NCBI GenBank assembly: GCA_963700515.1 | Contig: CAVOXY010000048.1 | Span: 496,001 to 560,000, forward strand | DNA from: JAJRVM01 sp963700515 | GTDB taxonomy: Bacteria; Planctomycetota; Planctomycetia; Pirellulales; Pirellulaceae | Length of the DNA stretch: 64,000 nucleotides | Reading direction: 5' to 3' | Shown: piece by piece, positions 57,487 to 64,000 of the stretch | Numbering within the stretch: the first letter of the stretch is position 1 | Layout of the letters: each line of letters starts with the position of its first letter | Notes under the pieces: generated by a model | What the model was told of the DNA's origin: nothing | The model's database searches: none | Seen by the model: only the letters and a program-made list of their open reading frames with translations | Made by a program: the position numbers and the translations under genes

Positions 57487-60206
57487 TCACATCAGTTGGC
57501 GAAACGCTCAATGGTCTGTCCGACGTCTGGGCTCACTACATGCTGGCGGCAATACTGGACGCTACGATCGGCCTGGCACTGGTTTGGAGTATCTGGTTTG
57601 TGACCCGTCGGCGCGTTCCACCCCGTTGGTCGTATCTGTTGTTTTTGCTCGTCCCCCTAAAGCTGCTCGTCTCATTCGACGCCCCCATACTCCCCGCGCC
57701 GACGGCGCTGCAAAGCGTATCTGCAACCGGAGCAACCGAGACGCCGTTGGCCGAGTCCGCAATCGCCGATCACCCCGATTCATTCACACCGGCGTCGCAG
57801 CCGTTGCCACGCCAAATTGCTCCGTCGCGCACCGCCGACGCTGATCAATCGACACGCGTGGAATCTGTCGGAACGATCCCGACAGTCAGCACCTTGCTGA
57901 TGGTCGTGTGGGCCGCGATCGTGGCTCTGATGGTCAGCCGTTTCGCGTGGAATCAACGCCGCTTGTCGCAACTACTGAGAGACGCGAAGCCAATTGTCTT
58001 GAGCGATCGCAGCATCGACCTTGGTTCGCTACTCGAGAGCGTCGGTATGCGCGGCTCTGTGACGGTTCTACAGAGCGACACAATCGACGTTCCCGCCGTC
58101 GCCGGGTTACTGCGACCGCGGATTGTGCTGCCAAGCGGGTTGTTCGCGTCGCTCGAGGCCAGGCAGATCGAGTGCATATTGGCTCACGAACTGGCGCATC
58201 TCAAATGGTACGATCTCTGGGTGTCATTGCTCGAGCGGCTGGTTCGCATCATCCACTTTGCAAACCCGGCGGTTTGGCTGGCCGCTCATTTTGCGCACGT
58301 GCATCGCGAGATCGCTTGTGACGATGCCGCGCTGGCCGCGGCAAACATGGACCGCCGCGCGTGTGGCGCCACGCTGCTCCGCGTGCTGCAATTCGCCCAG
58401 CGGCAGCATCGACACGCTTCTCCGGCCATTGCCCTGTTTGAGCGGACCGGACTTCACCGCCGGCGGCTGCAGCACATCATGACCGCTTCCACAGCCGTCC
58501 GTCGAACCGGGCTCGGATTGGTAGCCCTGCTACTGTTGGCCACCGTCGTCGTGCTCCCCAACCTGCGTGCCGCTCCGGTCACGGATCGAGTGCATGACAC
58601 GGCTGTCGCTGACGAACAAGCGGGCCATGACCCCGCGGATGAACCGACGCAGCAACCACTTCAGCAGCAACCGCTCATTCAAATCAAGGCCGAAGGCCCG
58701 TTGGTGATGAAGAACTACGACATTGGCAAATTGTTGCATGGTGGGAGCGATGCCGATTCGCTCGTGGAACTGATCACTTCTTCGATTCTTCCCGATAAGT
58801 GGGATAGCGTTGGTGGACCAGGTACGATCAAGTTTGACCGCACCCAATCGCAGCTTCAGACCTTTCAATGTGCCGACGGCCATCAGGCGATCGATCGATT
58901 GCTAACGACACTCGCCGTGATCGCGGACCAGAGGAAGCAAAGGCGACCCGGTGACACCGCCCCACCGCAAGCGTACAAGTTGTTCCAAACGCAGGATCAA
59001 GTAGCGTGCGTCTACACCGTGCCGTCGTTGCTGTTTGCGGACCCTCGCCGCAATGACCCTCGCTGGGCAGATTACGACGCGCTGATTGAATTGACCACAC
59101 GGAGCGTAGCCCCCGACTGCTGGGATGAGGTAGGAGGCCCAGGGAGCATCGAGGTGTGGGAACCAGGCGAGTCCTTGGTGATCGTCCAGACTCCTGACAA
59201 TCAACAGCAGATCGAGAAACTCTACGGGTTGCTGCACACGGTACCGAGCATCAACTCAGGACAGGTTCCCAAGTCGTCGGAGCCCAGCCCACTCTGCAAG
59301 CAGACGGCCCAAATGTCGCTCGCAAATGGTCAAGAACCGCAAATAATCGAACTGGAAACGAAAATCTACCCCTTGCACGATCTATTGCCGGCTCAGACTA
59401 ATGGGACATTCCGGACCGCGCCGCGTACGGTCGGCATGCAACAACTCGGCTTCTGGCTCTGGAAGAAAATCATACCCGAACAACTTCCCGAAGTGATGGG
59501 CATGCTCGCATTTCGGACCAAAGGAGTGCTGTTGCTCACGTCCCGACCAGCGGTTCATGAACGAGCTGTGCATGCGCTAGCCGATCTGCGCAACCGCCTG
59601 CAGCAAGCGTCCGCTGAGCAGCGTTCCACCTTACTGAGGGAAGTATTTGCACCAGCATTCTCGATCTGGGCCACTAAGAGTGAGTGGTACATCCGCACCT
59701 CGCATGATCTGGTCCCCGATCAGGTATATCTCTACGGGGCTTGCGGCGCCGACCAACAACTGAGCCAACTGGGGCCACTGACGGAATTTGTCAACTTCCA
59801 ACTGATCGATTCCGATGTCACCGATCGTGGACTGGCAGAGATTGCCAAGCTCGGAAAAACCGTGCAGCTGACCGTCTGGTCGGATCAAATCACGGATGAA
59901 GGTGTGGCACATCTCGGCCCATCGCGGATTATCGGCTCCTTGTCGATTCACGGGGTCCAGATCACGGATCGAGCGATCGGCTCGATCGTACAACAGTTCA
60001 GGCGTCCAGGGCAGATTGGCCTACAGCAAATCGACCTATCGCACACGTCGATTGGCGATACCGGACTCAGAACGTTAATGGAGGCATCGTCGAAAATGCC
60101 ATCCCTTCGAGTGGATGTTCGCGATACCAAAGTCACCTCGGCAACAGTCAACGAACTGCGAGCGAAGTATCCGTTTCCGCGTTGGCTGATCGAAACCGAT
60201 GAATGA
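57483..60206 (+). CDS. BlaR1-like M56 metalloprotease with secretin-like and LRR-like sensor domains
   Basis: 907 residues. N-terminal membrane helices (ATIGLALVWSIWFVTRRRVP; YLLFLLVPLKLLVSF; STLLMVVWAAIVALMVSRFA) and the M56 zinc site IECILAHELAHLKWYDLWVS with Glu/Asp in HVHREIACDDAAL. A fourth helix (TGLGLVALLLLATVVVLPNL) leads outside. The sensor is not a penicillin-binding domain: two repeats of one module follow (ELITSSILPDKWDSVGGPGT ... and ELTTRSVAPDCWDEVGGPGS ...), of the STN/secretin N-domain style seen in planctomycetes, then a third region and an LRR-type tail (SDVTDRGLAEIAKLGKTVQL; IDLSHTSIGDTGLRTLMEAS). Signals other than beta-lactams are therefore likely. Confidence 0.88.
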   Translation: MITSVGETLNGLSDVWAHYMLAAILDATIGLALVWSIWFVTRRRVPPRWSYLLFLLVPLKLLVSFDAPILPAPTALQSVSATGATETPLAESAIADHPDSFTPASQPLPRQIAPSRTADADQSTRVESVGTIPTVSTLLMVVWAAIVALMVSRFAWNQRRLSQLLRDAKPIVLSDRSIDLGSLLESVGMRGSVTVLQSDTIDVPAVAGLLRPRIVLPSGLFASLEARQIECILAHELAHLKWYDLWVSLLERLVRIIHFANPAVWLAAHFAHVHREIACDDAALAAANMDRRACGATLLRVLQFAQRQHRHASPAIALFERTGLHRRRLQHIMTASTAVRRTGLGLVALLLLATVVVLPNLRAAPVTDRVHDTAVADEQAGHDPADEPTQQPLQQQPLIQIKAEGPLVMKNYDIGKLLHGGSDADSLVELITSSILPDKWDSVGGPGTIKFDRTQSQLQTFQCADGHQAIDRLLTTLAVIADQRKQRRPGDTAPPQAYKLFQTQDQVACVYTVPSLLFADPRRNDPRWADYDALIELTTRSVAPDCWDEVGGPGSIEVWEPGESLVIVQTPDNQQQIEKLYGLLHTVPSINSGQVPKSSEPSPLCKQTAQMSLANGQEPQIIELETKIYPLHDLLPAQTNGTFRTAPRTVGMQQLGFWLWKKIIPEQLPEVMGMLAFRTKGVLLLTSRPAVHERAVHALADLRNRLQQASAEQRSTLLREVFAPAFSIWATKSEWYIRTSHDLVPDQVYLYGACGADQQLSQLGPLTEFVNFQLIDSDVTDRGLAEIAKLGKTVQLTVWSDQITDEGVAHLGPSRIIGSLSIHGVQITDRAIGSIVQQFRRPGQIGLQQIDLSHTSIGDTGLRTLMEASSKMPSLRVDVRDTKVTSATVNELRAKYPFPRWLIETDE

Positions 60207-60406
60207 TGTGCGATTCGATTCCCCTGGCAATTCGCCGTGGATTGCCTCACTGAAACGGCACAACAGTCCATATCCGCGGCTCAACGATCTGCATTGATTC
60301 GCCGGCGACACGTGTCTTCGCGCCAATGATATGGCAGAGCGCAGTTCAGACGCGCGAGTTGACTGGTCAAGCGTGGATACCGACACGCCCACGACATGCT
60401 GTCCCT

Positions 60407-60506
60407 TCTTCACCACGAAGTGGTGGCACAACCCAGCCCAGACATCTGAGTTGGTTCGTCAATGGCACATGTCTTCACCACGAAGTGGTGGCACAACCCA
60501 GCCCAG
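60407..60506. repeat. Two 35-bp direct repeats, each with a hairpin
   Basis: TCTTCACCACGAAGTGGTGG begins both copies at 60407 and 60472; 35 bases are identical, spaced by 30. Each contains CACCAC-GAA-GTGGTG. Confidence 0.9.
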
Positions 60507-60536
60507 GGTCGCCGCGCGGTCGCGGCGCACCCTGGG
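60502..60536. repeat. Inverted repeat, 15-bp stem
   Basis: CCCAGGGTCGCCGCG-CGGT-CGCGGCG-C-ACCCTGGG: arms complementary with one bulged C, loop CGGT. It overlaps the end of the second direct repeat. Confidence 0.9.
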
Positions 60537-60559
60537 TAGACGGTCAACAGCGGGAGCGG

Positions 60560-60574
60560 CACCCTGAAAGGGTG
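60560..60574. repeat. Short hairpin element
   Basis: CACCCT-GAA-AGGGTG, a 6-bp hairpin with the same GAA loop as the two CACCAC hairpins upstream. Confidence 0.7.
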
Positions 60575-60612
60575 CGACAGCACCGACGTGAACCTGCCGG
60601 AAAATGACGAAA

Positions 60613-60756
60613 CACGAAATACCCAAGCGCGAAGGAAGCCTGAATAGCGAAGCACGAATGAGCAAACGGACTTCTCTGTGGACGTCTTCAACCTCGAATC
60701 TTGTCGTCAGGTCAGGCTTAGGACTTCGTCCTTCCTTCGGACTTGGGTATGTCGTG
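60613..60756. repeat. Distant inverted repeat, 25-bp arms
   Basis: CACGAAATACCCAAGCGCGA and following bases (60613-60637) are complementary to 60732-60756 with about three mismatches, enclosing 94 bases. Confidence 0.75.
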
Positions 60757-60810
60757 CTTCGTCCTTCTCACCCGTATGGGACCCCCTACCCGACAGGTCC
60801 CTTACGCAGC

Positions 60811-61146
60811 TCACGGCGACTCAATCCGCCCTGGTGCTGCCTGCAACGGTTCGAACAACTGTTGCACGTGCTTGTCGAACAACATGACCAGCGCCCGGCG
60901 GGAAACCTCCAGCTCCCGCGCGACGAACTGGCTAGTTTCCGTTTCCCGCCCGGCAACCGCCCTCCCCGAGTCGCCCTTCGCATCTCTCTCGAGCGTCGGC
61001 GCCGGAACGCGTAGTGTGGGTGGCGAGTTCGTCACTTCGCGCACGGGATGAGGCGAAGCAGGAAAAAGCAACATCAGAAGAGCCAGTCCGCCCAGCGATT
61101 CAACGATCACCGCGAACAGGCCGATACGAACAGCAGACCGCTTCAT
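60811..61146 (-). CDS. Small membrane-anchored hypothetical protein
   Basis: 111 residues from ATG 61146, with GGAGAGAG five bases upstream; the frame extends 31 codons left but without a leader. N-terminal anchor (SAVRIGLFAVIVESLGGLAL LMLLFPA), then a Pro/Thr-rich linker and a helical C-terminal part (ELEVSRRALVMLFDKHVQQL). No family recognised. It may be anchored with its tail outside. Confidence 0.6.
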   Translation of the reverse strand: MKRSAVRIGLFAVIVESLGGLALLMLLFPASPHPVREVTNSPPTLRVPAPTLERDAKGDSGRAVAGRETETSQFVARELEVSRRALVMLFDKHVQQLFEPLQAAPGRIESP

Positions 61147-61866
61147 GGTTCTCTCTCCGTAGAGCCCCGAATTTGCTCGAAGTGCAAGCCTTCTCGCAGC
61201 TACCACCGAATCCGACGTCGGGAAAGTCGGTAAATTCACCAGTACCCGTCGGATATGAATTCCGAATCATTTCCGATGGACTTCAGTTACGAAAATGCGG
61301 CTTCACCGGCTACAGAATACGCTTGACTTACCACATGAGTTGCAGCTTGCGGAAATCCGCTCCGAAAAAAAGCGTCCCGCGCAGTGTCAATTCCGTGGGC
61401 ATGCTAAGACCTGCATCGCGCCCGACGAGTGAGACGCCGCGTGGGACTTGTAGCCAGCGACCTGCGAAGCTCAATCCGATACATCGGCCATCCGATGGAC
61501 GCCGCGATTGACGACGCAGCAATGCAGATCTGCTAACAATTGCTGACGTCTCGCTCCGCGTGCCAGCCATGGCCAATCATACTCCACGGCGGAGCGCCGT
61601 TCACACCAACGACGGTCGATCGATCGCAAATCGGTCACTGGCTGTGCTTTGCGCACTGCCACCGGGCCAAGTCAAGGCAAGTGGACATCTGACAATCTAG
61701 GACGAGCCCTCTGAGCTACGCTGCAGCGCCCTATCGTCGACGATGCACAGCGGGTAGGCTCAATGTCGCGACGAATCCCGGGCTTCCGGCCACCTCCTGC
61801 CGGTCATCGGATGGGCCTGGGAGGTACGGTCCGGGATCGCTCCTACCAGCAACACCAGCAGGCATT
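61147..61866. other. Intergenic region, nothing recognised
   Basis: 720 bp divergent between the small membrane protein and the helicase. Small open frames on both strands have no family resemblance; no RNA gene, repeat or terminator recognised. Confidence 0.5.
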
Positions 61867-64000
61867 ATGTCTTCGGAATCTCCTTCGCGCGATGAACTGG
61901 CGGCACAGTACCTGGAACAGCTTCCCTTCGAGCCGTATCCGGTGCAGGAAGAGGCTCTGCTGGCATGGTTCACGGCCGAGCAAGGCGTCATGGTCTGCGC
62001 GCCGACCGGGATGGGCAAGACGCTGATTGCGGAAGCCGCACTCTTCGAGGCACTACACAACGGCACCGTCGCCTACTACACCACGCCGCTGATCGCCTTG
62101 ACCGATCAGAAGTTCCAGGAAATGCAGGATTCGGCGGTGCGGTGGGGTTTTCGAGCTGATGAGGTGGGACTGGTCACGGGCAACCGGCGGATCAACCCCG
62201 AAGCACGCATCCTGATCGTGGTGGCGGAAATCCTGTTCAATCGTTTGCTGCACCCCGCGGCCTTCGACTTCACCCAGGTCAGTGCCGTGGTGATGGACGA
62301 GTTTCACAGTTTCAACGATTTCGAACGGGGAATCGTCTGGGAACTGACACTCGGCTTGCTCCCTCCCCAAGTCCGCACGCTCCTGCTATCCGCTACGGTG
62401 GGAAACAGCTTGGAGTTCATCAACTGGCTCTCACACAACCATGCGCGGCGACTCGAACTGGTGCAGAGCGACGAACGAAAAGTGCCGCTCACCTACCAGT
62501 GGGTCGGCGACATGTTGTTGAACGAGTTCCTGGAATCGATTTCCGGTGGCGACGAAGAGTCGCGGAAGACCCCGGCCCTGGTGTTCTGCTTCAATCGGGA
62601 CATGTGCTGGAATGTGGCCGAGCAGGTCAAGGGAAAGAAGCTGATCACTGACGAGCAACAGAAGCAGATGGCGCGAGAACTGGAACGCTTCGACTGGTCG
62701 CAAGGTGCCGGCCCGAAACTGCGCCAATTGCTGCTTCGTGGTGTCGGCGTGCACCATGCCGGCGTATTGCCTAAATACAAACGGATCGTCGAGGATCTGT
62801 TCCAGCGCAAAATGCTGGCGCTGACCATCTGTACCGAGACACTCTCAGCGGGTATCAACCTGCCGGCCCGCAGCGTCGTCATGCCGGAACTGCTCAAAGG
62901 CCCGCCGGATGACAAGAAGCTGATCGACCCGAGCAGCGCTCATCAAATCTTCGGACGCGCCGGCCGTCCCCAGTTCGATACGCAGGGTTTCGTGTTTGTG
63001 TTGGCACATGAAGATGATGTGAAACTCATGCGGTGGCGCGATAAATACGACAGCATTCCGGAAGACACCAAGGACCCGCAGCTGCGGAAGGCCAAGAAGG
63101 CGCTGAAGAAGAAGATGCCCAAGCGGCGTTCGACGGAACAGTACTGGACCGAGACGCAGTTCGACAAACTCCGCAGTTCACCTCCGGGACGACTCTCCAG
63201 CCGCGGCACTTTGCCGTGGCGTCTTCTCGCCCATTGGCTCGACGCATCGCCCGAGGTCGATAAGATCCGCGAGTTGGTGAGCCGTCGACTGCTTTACGGC
63301 AAGCGGTTGGAGGCCAGCCAAAAGATGGTTGACCGCATGCTGCTCACCCTCTGGACGGCCGGCTATGTGACGCTGGATCCCGAACCCCCCAAAGGAAAGA
63401 CTGGAGGAGAGTCTGCGGAAGTGGCTGAGTCGCCCAAGGCCCCCACGAATCCAACAGGATCCCAAAACGAACCGACGGCCGACCTGAACGGTTATCGACC
63501 TCACTTCGCCCATCCGACTCCCGAGCTGGCCAAGTTGTTAATGCTCCGCGGCGTGAATCCCCTCTACGGCGTCTTCCTGGCCAATCAACTGGGGATTGCT
63601 GACCGCAGCGAACGTATCCAGGCCCTGGAAAGCGTGCTCGAACTCCCCCCGTCGGTGGCTTACCACCTCCATGTGCCGCCGCCTGACGAACTTCCCCCCG
63701 GCCCGCTGGCCACCACTCGGCTCGATATCCATCTGTTTCAACTCGGGCTGGTCACCGCCGAGCAACTGGGAGCTGCGGAGCCGGAGGAACACGACGGGCC
63801 GCGGTCGTTCTATGAAGAAGAGAAGGTGTATGTCCTGACGCTGGCGGACAAATTGCGGATGTGGTTTGACTATGACTTTCCGGGCGTTCACGACCTGCGC
63901 ACGCGCGGCGTCTGGGCGGCCGGGGAGCTGCTCGCATACGGTGGCGATTTCAACAAGTTCATTACCAGTAAAGGGCTACAGAAACAGGAAGGGGTGATCT
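61867..64000 (+). CDS. Ski2-like DEAD/DEAH-box helicase (partial, runs off right edge)
   Basis: At least 711 residues from ATG 61867 (MSSESPSRDELAAQYLEQLP). Motifs: Q-motif-like FEPYPVQEEALLAW, motif I VCAPTGMGKTLIAEAALFEA, Ia YYTTPLIALTDQKFQEM, Ib TGNRRINPEARILIVVAEIL, motif II VVMDEFHSFND (DEFH in place of DExH), III LLLSATVGN, IV ALVFCFNRD, V TETLSAGINLPARSVVMPEL, VI SSAHQIFGRAGRPQFDTQGF. The arrangement is that of Ski2/Mtr4-type superfamily 2 helicases that unwind RNA or DNA 3'-5'. After about residue 410 a long Lys-rich and then linker region follows, unlike Ski2. The end is beyond the window. Confidence 0.9.
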   Translation, partial: MSSESPSRDELAAQYLEQLPFEPYPVQEEALLAWFTAEQGVMVCAPTGMGKTLIAEAALFEALHNGTVAYYTTPLIALTDQKFQEMQDSAVRWGFRADEVGLVTGNRRINPEARILIVVAEILFNRLLHPAAFDFTQVSAVVMDEFHSFNDFERGIVWELTLGLLPPQVRTLLLSATVGNSLEFINWLSHNHARRLELVQSDERKVPLTYQWVGDMLLNEFLESISGGDEESRKTPALVFCFNRDMCWNVAEQVKGKKLITDEQQKQMARELERFDWSQGAGPKLRQLLLRGVGVHHAGVLPKYKRIVEDLFQRKMLALTICTETLSAGINLPARSVVMPELLKGPPDDKKLIDPSSAHQIFGRAGRPQFDTQGFVFVLAHEDDVKLMRWRDKYDSIPEDTKDPQLRKAKKALKKKMPKRRSTEQYWTETQFDKLRSSPPGRLSSRGTLPWRLLAHWLDASPEVDKIRELVSRRLLYGKRLEASQKMVDRMLLTLWTAGYVTLDPEPPKGKTGGESAEVAESPKAPTNPTGSQNEPTADLNGYRPHFAHPTPELAKLLMLRGVNPLYGVFLANQLGIADRSERIQALESVLELPPSVAYHLHVPPPDELPPGPLATTRLDIHLFQLGLVTAEQLGAAEPEEHDGPRSFYEEEKVYVLTLADKLRMWFDYDFPGVHDLRTRGVWAAGELLAYGGDFNKFITSKGLQKQEGVI

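Larger units (their letters stand above)
60207..60810. other. Spacer composed of several inverted and direct repeats
   Basis: About 600 bp without a gene. Four elements are listed separately: a 35-bp direct repeat, a strong inverted repeat, a CACCCTGAAAGGGTG hairpin and a long-distance inverted repeat. Such mixed spacers mark the accessory ends of planctomycete operons. Confidence 0.7.

Noticed and set aside
61328..61576. 82-codon minus-strand frame before the helicase
   Set aside because: No ribosome site, no hydrophobic or domain pattern, Arg/Ser-rich composition typical of shadow frames.

Overview
The window looks like a chromosomal segment of a Planctomycetota bacterium, most likely Pirellulales-like. 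This is inferred from gene content: a giant surface protein with an N-terminal LEDR-type motif, a DUF4347-like domain and Ig/cadherin-like repeats; a GAF domain preceding a HlyD-type adaptor; a HEAT-repeat PVC-type cytochrome c dehydrogenase; a BlaI/M56 regulator pair whose M56 protein carries secretin-like and LRR-like domains; many Tat-type RR leader peptides; and GC-rich, weakly Shine-Dalgarno-led genes separated by repeat-rich spacers. No rRNA, tRNA, CRISPR array, transposase or integrase gene was seen.

Layout. 0-3.8 kb (minus): a TolC / HlyD / GAF-HlyD export operon running off the left edge. 4.5-12.2 kb (plus): divergent giant surface protein containing twelve near-identical 384-bp units. 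12.5-16.5 kb: hybrid histidine kinase (PAS-HisKA-HATPase-REC-HPt) and a REC-HD-GYP response regulator. 16.7-20.1 kb: HlyD adaptor plus a fused ABC ATPase-permease. 20.1-25.3 kb: repeat-rich accessory stretch with a small phage-type protein, a CAP-domain protein, a neutral-ceramidase-like Tat protein and a secreted Lys/Glu-rich protein. 25.6-29.4 kb: operon of two amidohydrolases (the second lacks the metal ligands) and a Tat-exported aspartylglucosaminidase. 29.9-32.1 kb: Tat aldo/keto reductase; PadR regulator with a clear promoter and twin operator, translationally coupled to a membrane protein. 32.1-35.3 kb (minus): FeoA-FeoB-Cys-rich FeoB partner, plus a 28-residue membrane peptide. 35.7-43.7 kb: double-thioredoxin protein, then a stress/signalling cluster (thymidylate-synthase-like, CBS, hemerythrin-like, universal stress protein, BON, ANTAR regulator, STAS and PH-like membrane protein). 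43.9-48.4 kb (minus): MacA/MacB-type efflux operon with accessory membrane protein. 48.7-55.4 kb: secreted hypothetical, TolC lipoprotein, PVC-type cytochrome. 55.8-60.2 kb: PilT ATPase, BlaI and BlaR1/M56. 61.9 kb to the right edge: Ski2-like helicase (partial).

Two points dominate. First, at least fifteen single-base frame breaks interrupt otherwise well conserved genes, ten of the eleven affected left of 23.3 kb or in the 34-39 kb stretch; nearly all are cured by removing or adding one base, often in a short G/C run, so draft-quality sequence error is the simplest reading. I give each such gene as one span and state the break. Second, the intergenic spacers hold several recurring palindromic or microsatellite families: the CTTACT hexamer at three loci, a GGAATGAATTCC element at four, hairpin arrays at 23.6-24.0 kb, a 26-bp inverted repeat at 56.9 kb and a composite at 60.4-60.8 kb.

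The most system-like arrangement is the left third: an export operon divergent from a giant repeat adhesin, followed by a multistep phosphorelay and an HD-GYP cyclic-di-GMP phosphodiesterase, which could form one regulated surface-attachment locus.
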